A DNA stretch of 64,000 bases from Branchinecta lynchi. Lineage: Eukaryota; Arthropoda; Branchiopoda; Anostraca; Branchinectidae. The notes under the pieces are model-generated. The model worked only from the letters and a program-made list of their open reading frames with translations, made no database searches and had not been told where the DNA came from. The first letter of the stretch is position 1, and each line of letters starts with the position of its first letter. Where the stretch lies: positions 7,564,001-7,628,000 of the forward strand of contig JAKZAP010000005.1 in NCBI GenBank assembly GCA_023053575.1. Reading direction: 5' to 3'. This document shows positions 45,918-57,381 of the stretch, in pieces. A program made the translations under genes and the position numbers.

Positions 45918-46977
45918 GAAAGGAGGAAAAATTAAAGACAGTGTGGTATTTAATTATGGTGGGAGAAACTTGAAGGTGAAGGAGGAATGGGTGTATCTTG
46001 GATGCAAGTTTAGCGCAAAGGGGAAAATGGGGAAGCATGTAGAATTTAGTGTAGCTAGAGGTAAAAGGTGTGTCAACATGATACTTAGAAGTGATATAAG
46101 AAGGAGTTGTAATTTAAAGGTATTTAAGGATATTTTTAATATGAAAGTGTTGCCGGCAGTCCATTATGCGGCCGAAATATGGGGTTTTTGTCAGGGGGAA
46201 AAGTTAGAACAGTTACAGTTAAGTTATTTTAAAAGGGCACTAGGCCTAAGTAATAAAATTAATGGATTGGTGGTTAGGGGGGATCTAGGCTTAAGGTCGT
46301 TGAAGAGTATTAGATTAGTAAAAATGATTAAGTATTGGGAAAAGATATTAATATTGCCGGGTGAAAGACTTTTGAAAGATGCGTATCTTGAGTCGTTGAA
46401 GGACGAAACACACGATTCCTGGGCTTTCCAGATTCGTTCAATATTAGATAGTTGCGGGCTTGGTTACATGTGGAATAGAGGGGAGGGTCCGGGGAGAGAG
46501 TTAGGATTTGTTTCAAAAGAAGTTAGTAGTAGGTTAATTGACCAAGAAATCCAGGTTTGGTTAGCTAGGATAAGAGATAGTGGATCATTGAGTTTGTATG
46601 CAGAGGCTAAAGAGATTTGGGGTGAAGAAATTTATTTTAAAGCGGGTCTAAAAAAAGAGGAAATGAAACTAATCTTAAATATGAGGGCAGATAGCTTGCC
46701 ACTTGGTGAAAGAAGAAAGTATTTGGGAAGTGTAAGGGAGAAATCTGGTCCTTACTTTTGTCCAATGTGCGGTGAGGGAGATGAGGATCTAATTCATTTT
46801 ATGTCTGGTTGTGATGAAATTGAGGATCTGAGGGAGGAAATTTTTAAGGGAGGGATTCATGGGAGGAAGTGGTTGGTAAATATTATGCGGAGTAGGGATT
46901 TTCTTAGTATAAGAAACCTGGCGAGGTTCCTCAGAGTGGCCAGTCGGCACAGGGAAAAGTGTTTGAGTGGGGTTTAG
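45918..46977 (+). CDS. C-terminal half of a non-LTR reverse transcriptase ORF (L2c)
   Basis: The frame is open from 45886, but its first ~10 codons are family A sequence, so the element part starts near 45918. It has WVYLGCKFS (end of palm domain), AAEIWGF and YFKRALGL boxes, LLKDAYLESL, GLGYMWNRGEG, SLPLGERRKYL, and a C-terminal FCPMCGEGDEDLIHFMSGC with C-x2-C-x8-H-x4-C spacing, the zinc-knuckle of this lineage. It lacks motifs A-C and cannot be active alone. Absence of stops over 353 codons points to a recent insertion. L2a and L2b are relatives on the minus strand at 22.6-25.3 kb. Confidence 0.88.
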
Positions 46978-47087
46978 TGTAGTAGTGTGACCGTTTATTT
47001 TGTATTTACATGTTGTTATTTATGTGTGTTTGTTATGGCCTTTGGGCTCTGAAGACAAATAAATATCATATCATATCATATCATATC
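45918..47087 (+). mobile_element. Non-LTR retrotransposon copy L2c, young 5'-truncated insertion
   Basis: Inserted between GAAACTTGG.GGGAAAAGCAAGCACAGG and CATAGATACGTCAC of a family A core unit. Body has an unbroken C-terminal ORF and a 3' UTR with TTATGGCCTTTGGGCT, AATAAA and an (ATATC)n tail at 47062-47087. No clear target duplication was found. Confidence 0.88.
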
Positions 47088-47824
47088 CATAGATACGTCA
47101 CAGTACCGGGCCAGATCCGGGCACCTTTGGGGGAGCTGTGGGTCCGAAATTCCGGTCACCGCGAGTTAAGCTACTTCCAGATCTGCAAGGACGATGAAAC
47201 TCGACTTGAACATCAGAGACCAAGATTGGCTTAGAAATTGTCATTTCTCAGATTCGACCATCCCTTAAAGTACTATTAAAGCAAAATATACTTTTTCATG
47301 ATCCCCATCAGCCCATAATCGTTTATGTCTCAAGGATTTTGCTAAGAAATAAATTTTTAGCACCCTTAAATTACGTAAAGAAAATAGTAAGTAAAGAAAG
47401 TAAAGAAAGTAAATAAAAAAAGTAAAGAAAACACTTTTGACCAAATGATATAATTATATTCATGATCCCCAAGGGCCCATGATCCGTTCTGCCTCAAGGG
47501 TTTTGTGATTTCCTTAAAGTACAAACAATTATTTTGAGCAAAATACATATTTTCATGATTTCGATGAGCTTATCATCATTTGTGCAAGAGTGTTCGTTAC
47601 GGATGAATAATCTAGCGCCCTTAAAGTGAGCATCATCACAGCCAAATGCAAAAATAGAATAGTTTTTTAGAACGATCCATTCTCACGATTTCAAAGGACC
47701 CATGACCATTCTTATCTCAAGGGGCTTGCTTACAAATGAACACAACTAACCCACGAATTGTCAAACTCCTATTTTCATCCTCTGAAACAGCCTTGCAAGT
47801 GCCATATGAGCTTCTAGCTCTTGT

Positions 47825-48089
47825 CTTCTAATCTCTTAATGAATAAAATATTAGCTTATATAGTTATTATTTTTTACTATACATGTATATAAATGGTAAT
47901 GGTGATAGGGATAGGAGAATTTCTGTGAGATTGCTGCAGTAAGAAGCCTTTTCAGAAAACTCACGTGTTTTCAAACTCGAAGGTCAGATGTTTGCATCGG
48001 TCATTGATTTTCATCGTCTCTTAACTAACGGATCGCGCAGGAGACAAGGAAGCTTGTTTTTCATCGGATCGTATGTCTCGCGTGTACTT
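47825..48089. other. Spacer, nothing recognised
   Basis: AT-rich sequence between a family A end and a minisatellite. Confidence 0.4.
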
Positions 48090-48345
48090 CTGGCTCGAAT
48101 TTCCGATGAAACGTTAGGTAGCTGCAACCCTTCAGCATGCAACGCTGCCGACCCTTTGAACCAGTTTTCCGATGAAACGTTATGTAGCTGCAACCCTTCA
48201 GCATGCAACCAAGAACAAATAAAATTATTTGTTCTTGATGCAACGCTGCCGGCCCTTTGAACCAGTTTTCCGATGAAACGTTATGTAGCTGCAACCCTTC
48301 AGAATGCAACGCTGCCGGCCCTTTGAACCAGTTTTCTAAGAAACG
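48090..48345. repeat. Minisatellite with GCAACGCTGCCG..CCCTTTGAACCAG units
   Basis: Units reading GATGAAACGTTA.GTAGCTGCAACCCTTCAG.ATGCAACGCTGCCGRCCCTTTGAACCAGTTTTC occur three to four times, spaced ~65-110 bp, one with an extra AAGAACAAATAAAATTATTTGTTCTT palindrome. Related phrase (CTGGTTCATAGGGCCGGCAGCGTTGCA) occurs inverted at 48523-48549. Confidence 0.8.
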
Positions 48346-48358
48346 CTTTTGCAACTAG

Positions 48359-48470
48359 AAACGCTTTCTCCTGCAACATATTCTTGTGCGGTACGTTTTC
48401 TCTTGAAACGGATACTTTCTCCTGTAACATATTCTTGTGCGGTACGTTTTCTCTTGAAACGGATTCGCTA
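48359..48470. repeat. 51 bp duplication
   Basis: CTTTCTCCTG.AACATATTC and TTGTGCGGTACGTTTTCTC repeat at a 51 bp spacing (48364 and 48415). Confidence 0.85.
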
Positions 48471-48554
48471 AAACGGTTTATAGGAGAAACGCTTTACTAG
48501 AAACCTGGCAAATTCTGAAAACTGGTTCATAGGGCCGGCAGCGTTGCATATATA

Positions 48555-49537
48555 AACAAGAGCTGGAAGCTCATTTGGCACTTGCAAGGCTGGCCCCCGG
48601 CCCCCCCATCTAACTCCTCCCCCCACAGTGCTCGAATCCGATCCAGTTCTGTCATTGATGAATCTAGGGCTTGTACCTGTTCTTCCCACCAAGTTTCATC
48701 CCAATCGCTCCACTCTAAGCGTGTCACAAGATTTACGGCTCCCCCCTCTCACTCCCCCTCCCCCACAATAACCGGATCCGGTTCGGACTTCACGTGGGGA
48801 CATCCGATACACCAGTTCTTTCGAAATATCAAGTTTCATTAAGATCCGATCACCCGTTCCAAAGTTATACGTACCTCTAGATTTCGGATTCCCCTTCCCT
48901 CCACTCCCCCCACGGTGGTCGGAACGGGGAAGTGACTATTTCCAAGTTATTTTGGTGTGGTCCCTGGTATGCTTGTCAAGTTTCACTGTCCTAACCCACC
49001 TGGAAGTAACTTAACTCCGTTTCACCTGAATTCCGGACCCCCCCCCCCAACTCCCCCCACAGTGCACGAATCCCATCCGGTTCTGTCAGTGATGTACCTA
49101 GGGCTAGTGCTTGTTCCTCTCACCAAGTTTCATCCCGATCCTTCCACTCTAAGCGTGGCACATGATTTCCGGCCCCCCCCTCTGCCTCCCCCTCCCCACA
49201 TTCATCGGATTCGGTCCAGACTTGAAATGGGACATCTGAGACATGACGTCCTTCCAAATATCAAATTTTATTAAGATCCGATAACCCGTTCGTATGCCAC
49301 TAAATTCCGGATTCCGGCTCTCCTCCCTCCCCCCACGAATGGTCGGATCGGGCAAGTGACTATTTCCAACTTGGTTTGGTCGGGTCCCTCATATGCGTGC
49401 CAAGTTTCATCGTCCTAGCTTATCTGGAAGCACCCTAACTCGCAAACACCGGACTAACCGACCGAACGACAGACCGACAGACCGACGGAAAGGTGATCGG
49501 TATATGGCACTTGGCCGAGAGGCAAGTGCTATAAAAA
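48555..49537 (+). mobile_element. Family A repeat, short complete copy (983 bp)
   Basis: AACAAGAGCTGGAAGCTCATTTGGCACTTGCAAG at left; pyrimidine-strand cores; ACCGACCGAACGACAGACCG microsatellite; GGTATATGGCACTTGGCCGAGAGGCAAGTGCTATAAAAA at right. Smallest copy here with both ends, useful for defining termini. Confidence 0.85.
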
Positions 49538-49541
49538 CAAG

Positions 49542-49808
49542 TAGTTCCGGAATTCCGCCGAAACCGGAAAATTGGCAGAAGTAAGGCAGGAAGTTCAGAT
49601 CTACTTCGTCAGAATAGATATGACTTAAAGGAGTAAATACACATGCTGAATCCATATCTGAACTTGGTTTTCTCAGATGATTAGCTATTTTGCCTTAATA
49701 TTTTTCTAAATTTTTATAGTAAAAGTGTTCAAGGAGTCTGGCGAAGACTGGATCTGGCGAAGACAAGAGCCAATTGTCTGTATCAAATTTGAACTTTTGG
49801 GATCCCAT
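49542..49808 (-). mobile_element. Family B fragment, inverted
   Basis: Reverse complement of the B start region: GCCGAAACCGGAAAATTGGCAGAAG, CTGGCGAAGACTGGATCTGGCGAAGAC, ending TTTTGGGATCCCAT. Confidence 0.75.
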
Positions 49809-49944
49809 ACAACTTCAAATTGTACAAGGGGCATAATTCGACATTATCACTGAATTTCCGGAATTTTACATAGTTTTTATGTCGGTTTCTTTTCGATTTT
49901 TTGGTTGCCTCATCTATGGCAATATCACACTCATTCTCATTAAT

Positions 49945-49990
49945 TTCAGTAAAGTAAGTAAGTCATTTATTTGTAACCCGTCATTTGGAA
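49945..49990 (-). mobile_element. Tiny non-LTR 3' end
   Basis: Minus strand TGACGGGTTACAAATAAATGACTTACTTACTTAC, the same terminal box as at ~12635 with a different tail. Confidence 0.45.
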
Positions 49991-50843
49991 CAAGACCAAA
50001 GGTTTCGATGGGATCCCAAAAATCTAATATTTGATCCAGACAATTGGGCCTTGTCTTCGCTAGATCCAGTCTTCGCCAGGCTAATCATCAGAGAGAACCA
50101 AGTTCAGATATACCTATATAAGCCATATCTATTACTTCTGCCAAATTTCCTGTTTTGCCCGAATACCGAGCGAACTACTAGTCCAGAGCAAAAAAAAAGA
50201 AAATTCAGAAACGAATCCAGCGGATCTCTTTATCCCTGTAAAGAACATATCATCAACTTTAAATAAAACTTTGACTTAAAAAAAATTCCGGTCAAAACGG
50301 GATTCCGGACTTCTTAACCCTTCTTACCCCTAAATCGAACATTTAATCAACTTCAAATGAAACTTTTACTTTTGACCAACTTTCCGGTTTTTGCCGGATT
50401 CCGGACGAACTAATTGTCCTGCAAGAAAATGGTTTTCACCGTCGTGTTCAGCATGTCTCCTTACCCCGAAACCAAACATTTAATCAACTTCGACTGACAC
50501 TTCTACTTTCACGAAACTTTCCGGTTTTCGCCGGATTCCGGACGAACTACTTGTCCGACAAGAAAATGATTTTCACCATCGTACTCAGCATGTCTTCTTA
50601 CCCCACATCACATTAGCTGTTTATAAATATTTTGTTTGTCCCTTAATTTGAAACCCCTCCCCCACCCACAAATATAGGCCTACATAGCCCATCTTCGAAC
50701 TTGACCTGTACTTTGAACCAAAGGATCCTCCCACAAAGTTTCATCAAAATATCTCAATCCCTTCGAGAGTTATCGTGCGGCCAGACGGACAACTTTTGCT
50801 ATGTCATAGGTATCCCTCCACTTACGTTTTGGGATCCCAAAAA
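49989..50843 (+). mobile_element. Family B repeat, complete (855 bp)
   Basis: AACAAGACCAAAGGTTTCG start, three core units, shortened microsatellite (CCAGACGGAC), CCACTTACGTTTTGGGATCCCAAAAA end. Confidence 0.85.
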
Positions 50844-50849
50844 GCGGAG

Positions 50850-51220
50850 TATATAAAAGAAAATAAATTAAAGACAACAAGGGCTCACGATCAGTTTTGC
50901 TCAAGGGTTTCGCGTACAAGTGAGTTCCTTAAAGTACAGACAATTTTTTTTAGAAAAATATACATTTTCATGACCGCGATGAGCTAATTATCAGTTCTGT
51001 TTCAAGAGTGTTCATTACCGATGAAAGAAGCACCCTTAAAGTGTGTCAGCAGAGCCTAACGCGAAAATAAAATAGTTCTTATGAACGATATATTTTCGTG
51101 TATATTCTCGGGACTCGAGGATCCATGATCATTTTTATCTCAAGGGTTTTGCATACGAATGATCACAACACGCCTACGAATTCCTACTTTCATCTTCTGA
51201 CCCAGCCTTGCAAGTGCCGC
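50850..51220 (-). mobile_element. Family A fragment, second-core end
   Basis: TTAAAGT..CATTTTCATG units, then CAGCCTTGCAAGTGCCGCATGAGCTC where the terminal hairpin is cut. Confidence 0.65.
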
Positions 51221-51879
51221 ATGAGCTCCCTCTGTCAGTCAGTCGGGAAGTCAACTGTTAGGACGATGAAACTTGTCAGTTTAAAATAGTCAGATTCCCG
51301 ATTTGACCATCTGGGGAGGGGAGAGTGGAGGGAGGGGAAATCTGGAATATTGGAGTCATGCGCAACTTTTGAACGGGTGATCTGATTCGAGTGAAACTTA
51401 ATAGCTGAATAGAAGACATGTCTCTGATATCCCATTTGAAGTCTGGATCGGATTTGACCGCTGTAGGGAAGTTGGGTTCGGGGAGACCGGAATCTCGTCC
51501 AAGCATCTACTCTAGATAAATCGTTTTAACAACCGGAACGGATCCAGGAACTTGGGGGGGGGGGGGGCTGAATTCCGGTGATGGCTGTTTTGCGGATTTT
51601 CACAACGAAACATGACAGGCGTATCAGGTTCGAGGGATAGGGAATCCTGAGTATTGAGTCATGCGTTATTTTTATGGCACTTGCCCTTCGGCCAAGTGCC
51701 ATATAGCGATCGCAGTTTCTGTCCGTCAGTCGGTCTGTCTGTCCCTGTTTTGCTAGTTCGGGCACTTCCAGATAAGCCAGGACGATGAAACTTGGCAGGC
51801 ATATGAGGGACCCGAAGAGATCAACGTACAAATAATCATTTCCCCAATGCGACTTTCCCCAGATCCGGGAGTCCGGAGA

Positions 51880-51989
51880 CTATTAAGCAAAAGCGGAGTG
51901 AAACGTGGCAAAAAGACCGCTACCCAAATGCGGGATCAAACCACGGACCCCTGAGTCGTGAAGCAAGTGTTCTACCACTGCGCCAAGAC
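51880..51989 (-). mobile_element. tRNA-derived SINE (head region)
   Basis: On the minus strand from 51989: TTGGCGCAGTGGTAGAAC (A box) and, ~35 nt later, GTGGTTTGATCCCGC (B box), with an anticodon-stem-like CTTGCTTCACGACTCAGG between. The acceptor-stem 3' strand does not pair, so this is a SINE head, not a working tRNA. Tail limit near 51880 is approximate. Confidence 0.65.
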
Positions 51990-53720
51990 TTCATGTGTAC
52001 GGTAGCGAATGTGGTAGTCGATATGGTTTATTAAAGTAAGACCGTGAAATGCTTCCACATTAGCTAGGACAATGAAACTTGGCATGAATATCAGGGAACC
52101 GACCAGATTAACTTGGAAATAATCACTTTCCAGATCCGATCATAGTGGGGGGAGTGGAGGGATGGGAAGTCCGGAAACTATTAACATGCATAACTTTGGA
52201 AAGGGTAATCGAACATGCGTGAAACTTGACATGTGTCAAGGACAAGTCTTTCGGATATTCAGTGAGGTATTTGTAACTTTTGAACCTGTGATCGGATCTC
52301 TATGAAACTTGATATTTGGAAAGACCTCACGCCTCAGGCGGACGACTTAAAATCTGGACCGGATCCAGTGACTTTTGGGGGGAGCTGGAGGGGGAAACGC
52401 TTTGAGTGGAGGGATCGAGATGAAACTTGGTGGGTTGAAACCTAGCAAACACTAGATACATCATTGACATTGCCGAGCCGATTCGGTCACTGTGGGGGAG
52501 TGGAGGAAGGGGGAATCCGGAATCTTGAGGTATTTATAACTTTTGAACGGGTGATCGGATCTTAATGAAACTTGATATTTGGAAAGACCTCGTGCCTCAG
52601 ACGACCAACTTGAAATCCGGGCCGGATCCGGTGGCTTTCGGGGGGAGCTGGAGGGGGCAACCGGAAATCTTGGGAAACGCTGTGAGCGGAGGGATCAAGA
52701 TAAAACTTGGTGGGAAGACACCAAGCAAACACTAGATACATCCAGTGGTGGCCCGAAGCAATCAGGCCAGGGGGGGGGGAGGGGGGTTAGACCCCTCATT
52801 TCAATGACTCCCGGATCGTAATATACAACTCGCAAGTACCAATAAAAGTTAACTGTTGCGACTACGCGGCAATGGCGCACGTTCCCCACCAAAAAATAAT
52901 AGAGCCGCGTTAAAACTAGCTGCAATGTATCAGCTGAAATTATTCTTGTAATAAAAATTTTGGGACACAGCCTCAGCTTTACATTTCAACTTTCGCTAAA
53001 GAGGAAAGCTTTCAACGCCTGTCCCGCGACAAATTAAAGCAAGCGCCGCAGACGAAACTTTTTTAATCTGCCTTTGTCTAGAAAGATCCTAGCGAGCCTT
53101 TAATGTGTTTCAGATATAAAAAGTTCAAAGCCTAATCGCCAAGTAAATGACACACCGTTCCTCAAAATAGAGAACACTACGAAATGCGCCACAGGCGAAA
53201 TTTTGTGAATCGCCCAGGAGCAGACCGTCTTTTTGTGATCCCATTGAAAAGGAATAAGCTTTGAAATCACAAATCTGACCGTCAAAAAGTGACAAAATAG
53301 TGGCCATAGAAAACAAAGTAGACTTAAAATAGATTTGTTCCGAATTAAAGCAAAAAAGTCATTTTCACGTTTAAGACACGCTTATTCAGAAGCAAAACGA
53401 GGAAGTTTGCCAGTGTATTGAAAGAAAAAATCATCCGGATTGACGGACGTAAACACCGAGGAGCAGAGCGTCTTTTTGCGATCTCATGAGACAATAATAA
53501 TAGCTACAAAATCACGACTCGGTCCATCGAAATAAGTCACAAAATAGTGCCCATAGAAAAGAAAGTAGATTCGCTCCGAACTAATAGCAAAAAAAGTAAT
53601 TTTCACGTTCAAAACACACTTCCTCAGAAACGAAATGAGGAAAACAAGTTTGCCAGTGCATTACAAAAAAAAATCGGATTAGACAGATAGAAAAAGACGC
53701 CGGTTCGCCGACGAGTCTTG

Positions 53721-53866
53721 AGTTGCGTTTTTTTTTTCCGGGTGATTTGATGTACATTGTTTCATTATGAAAGTACCATTTTATTTGTCATTCGACACAC
53801 TGTACTTTCATGTCGAAAACTAAAGCAGGTAAAGCTACGGTGAGCTACATCTGAAAAATTGCAACT
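53721..53866. mobile_element. 146 bp foldback MITE
   Basis: AGTTGCGTTTTT...GATGTA...ATGAAAGTAC on the left mirrors GTACTTTCAT...TACATC...AAATTGCAACT on the right. Same plan and inner motifs as the element at 21731-21911. Confidence 0.65.
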
Positions 53867-54027
53867 TGAAACTGGTTGATTCTACACGACAGAAGATGCT
53901 ATACACAGCAAATGAGGACGAGAAGTTGGCTTTTATAATAACTTAAACATAAAAGAGATCATTTTTCAGTTGCATGAGTGTCCTGAAATTTACGATGTCT
54001 TTTCAGATGTGCTTTAATATTAGCATA

Positions 54028-57000
54028 CAGGGGCGTCACGATGGGGGTGGGGGGTGGACGCCCCCCCCCCCCGATATTGTCGACCAGCCAGTACAAAAAT
54101 TGTTGAATCAGCGCGAAGCACCGCGATTTTTCGCAACAGTCGATTTTTCTTAAAAACGGTCGGTTTTTATGGCACTTGAGCTTACTCAAGTGCCATATAG
54201 CGATTGTTATTTCTGTCCGTCAGTCGGTCTGTCGGTCTGTCGGTCTGTCGGTCTGTCGGTCTGTCGGTCTGTCGGTCCCGGTTTTGCTAGTTCGGGCACT
54301 TCCAGATAAGCTAGGACGATGAAACTTGGCAAGCATATCAGGAACTGGACCAGATTAAATTAGAAATTGTCGCTTCCTCGATCCGACCATCTGGAGGGGA
54401 GTGGAGGGAGGGGGAATCCGGAAAAAATAGGAAAAATGAGATATTTTTAGCTTACGAACGGGTGATCGGATCTTAATGAAACTTAATACATGGAAGGACT
54501 TCGTGTCTCAGACCCTCCATTTTAAATCCAGACCGGATCCGGTGACACTGGGGGGAGTTAGAGGGGGAAACCGGAAATCTTGCAAAACACTTAGAGTGGA
54601 GGGATCCGAATGAAACTTGGTGGAAAGTACAAGCAAAAGTCCTAGATACGTGACTGATATAACCGGAACGGATCCGCTCACTTTGGGGGAGTTGGGGGGG
54701 GGGGGGAGAAGTCCGAATTTGTAGTGATCCCGCGAGTTCCGTGCTTCCTGATGTGCTGGGACGATGGAAATTGACAGGCATGTCTGGGACCCGACCAGCT
54801 TAAATAGGAAATCATCAATTCCCCGATTCGACCATCTGGGGGGGGGGGGGAGTGGAGGGAGGGTGAAGCCAAAATTTGAGGTATTTTTAGCTTGCGAACG
54901 GGTGATCGGATCTTGATGAAAATTGATATTTAGGATGACCTCGTGTCTCAGACACCTCACTTTAAATCCGGGCCGGATCCGATGACACTGGGGGGAGTTG
55001 GAGGAGGGAACCGGAAATTTTGAGAAACGCTTAAAGTGGAGGGATCGGGATGGAACTTGGTGGGAAAAACAAGCACAGGTCCTAGAAACGTCATTGACAT
55101 AACCGGACCGGATCAGGGCACTGTGGGGGAGTTGGGGTGGGGAACCGAAAATTTTGAGAAACGCTTAAAGTGGAGAGATCGGGATGAAACTTGGTGGGAA
55201 AAACAAGCACAGGTCCTAGACACGTCATTGACATAACCGGACCGGATCAGGGCACTGTGGGGGAGTTGGGATGGGGGTCCGGATTTCTAGCGATCCCGCG
55301 AGTTCGGCATACTTCCTGGTGTCCTAGGGCGATGAAACTTGGCAGGTATGTCAAGGATCCAAACAGATTGACTTGAGAACAGCCGTTTCCCCGACCCGAC
55401 CATCGTGGGGGGAGTGGGTGGATGGGGAGTCCGGAATCTAGTGGCGTGCATAACTTTTGAACGGGTGATCGGATCTTGATGAAAATTGATATTTAGGATG
55501 ACCTTGTGTCTCAGAAACCTCACTTTAAATCCGGGCCGGATCCGATGACACTGGGGGGAGTTGGAGGAGGTAACCGGAAATTTTGAGAAACGCTTAAAGT
55601 GGAGGGAGCGGGATGAAACTTGGTGGGAAAAACAAGCACATGTCCTAGACACGTCATTGACATAACCGGACCGGATCCGATGACACTGGGAGGAGTTGGA
55701 GGAGGGAACCGGAAATTTTGAGAAACGCTTAAAGTGGAGGGATCGGGATGAAACTTGGTGGGAAAAACAAGCACAGGTCCTCGACACGTCATTGACATAA
55801 CCGGACCGGATCAGGGCACTGTGGGGGAGTTGGGGTGGGGGTCCGGATTTCTAGCGATCCCGCGAGTTCGGCATACTTCCTGATGTCCTAGGGCGATGAA
55901 ACTTGGCAGGTATGTCAGGGATCCGAACAGATTGACTTGAGAACAGCCGTTTCCCCGACCCGACCATCGTGGGGGGAGTGGGTGGATGGGGAGTCCGGAA
56001 TCTAGTGGCGTGCATAACTTTTGAACGGGTGATCGGATTTGAATGAAACTTGTCTGGTGAGCTATCGCCTCGGACGTTCAGTGTCACGTCCGAGTCGGGT
56101 CCGATACCTGTGGGGATGGGGGGGGGGGGTGGAAAACTCAAGAAACTCTAAAAGTAGAGGGATTGGGACGAAACTTAATGGATGGAACAAGCATTAGGCC
56201 TAGATGAAATTGACGGAGCCAGATGGTTTCGGGGCTCTGTGGGGGGAGTTGGAGGGGGTTTTATGGAATTCCGGTAGTCGTGAGTTAGAATAGTTCCAGA
56301 TGTAAAACGACAACGAAAATTTGCAGGCATATTAGCGACCCGAATTATCTTGACTTAAAAACCTGACACAACGTACCCCCGGAAACTTCCGTTCCTAGAT
56401 CCGAACATTTTTGGGGGAGCAAGAGAAGAGAAATATGGACTTCTATAAATTGCGAACGAGTGGTCTGATTCGATCGAAACTTCATGGGTGATACGAATCG
56501 ATGGCCTCGACATGTAAAACATGCGTTCGAACCATATGCGACCACGATTAGGGGGATTGGGGGTGGGGGGGACTTTTGACATGCACAAAAACCAAACGGA
56601 TGGACCGAATGAGATGCAATTCGACAGTGCCGAGTTTATGCGGCCTAGATTTGTTATTTGGCGTCTGGGCCGGATTCGGCCAAGGTAGGGGGGGGGGGGG
56701 GTACTGGAAACTTGCAGATAGGCTATGCTCCAATTTCAGTCAAACTTGATGAGGGAATTAAGAGATTGGGCCCGAACCGGCTCCGACAACGTTGGTGGGA
56801 AGGGGGGGGGGTACCGGAACTTTCCAAAAATGCTCAGATTCGAGTGAAACTTGGTAGATGGTATAAACGAAGATGCTTTAGGTGGTCAATTTTTTTTTAT
56901 TCCGAACCAGATTCGGCCACGGTAGGTGGAAACAGAGTGAGTACCGGAAATCGTTTAGCACGTCTAGGGATCAAACAAATGGATTTATTGGGATGAAAGT

Positions 57001-57381
57001 TTGAACAGTCATGTGCATTTGCAATCGAGACGATGCCGGAACTGCTCAGAAATGAGTGAAACTAAATATCCTATTTCTATTTCCGAACCGCCTTTTTGGA
57101 TGGCGGGTGTATTTTGTGACGTTTTCATCTACTTTCTTGTACAGCCTACTCGTACAAGTGCCATATGAGCTCGTAGCTCTTGTTCTTTGAATCGGTCGAT
57201 TTTTTGTCAAACAGTCGTTTTTCCGCAAAAAAAGCCGTTAAAAATTAATATCGTGCTCCTCCCATATTTGATAGTGCTATGATTGCAGTCAGCAGTGATA
57301 AATATGATTCGCAGTCAGCTTGGGCTGATGGAATATTTTTGCCCCCCCCCCCCCCAAACATTTTGGATAGTAACGCCTCTG
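54028..57381 (+). mobile_element. hAT-type MITE, copy 4, split by a family A copy
   Basis: Segments 54028-54163 (CAGGGGCGTCACGATGGGGG) and 57185-57381 (ending GGATAGTAACGCCTCTG). Flanks TTAGCATA (54020-54027) and CTAGCCTA (57382-57389) match at 6 of 8. The MITE interior reads GTCGGTTTTT / CTTTGAATCGG across the family A insertion, as in copy 2. A short family D fragment lies at ~57245-57335. Confidence 0.8.
54164..57184 (-). mobile_element. Innermost family A copy, complete (3.0 kb)
   Basis: TTTTTATGGCACTTGAGCTTACTCAAGTGCC hairpin, GTCGGTCT octamers (54220-54277), about 20 core units with G-tracts up to 14, ending GCCATATGAGCTCGTAGCTC-TTGTT. Longest intact A copy in the window; mirror of 19241-21509. 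Confidence 0.88.

Larger units (their letters stand above)
45141..47824 (-). mobile_element. Family A repeat split by a retrotransposon
   Basis: Degenerate start CTCAAGTGCCATATACATATC and GGTCTGTTGGTCGATCGG, G-tract cores to 45917, gap filled by L2c, cores resume CATAGATACGTCAC at ~47088, second-core units from 47262, ending CAAGTGCCATATGAGCTTCTAGCTC-TTGT at 47824. Confidence 0.8.

Noticed and set aside
48061..48354. 97-codon frame with repeated FKGPAALHSEGLQL
   Set aside because: Direct translation of the minisatellite at 48090-48345; no independent sign of coding.
51923..51989. Functional tRNA gene
   Set aside because: A and B boxes are present but the acceptor stem does not close; called a SINE head instead.
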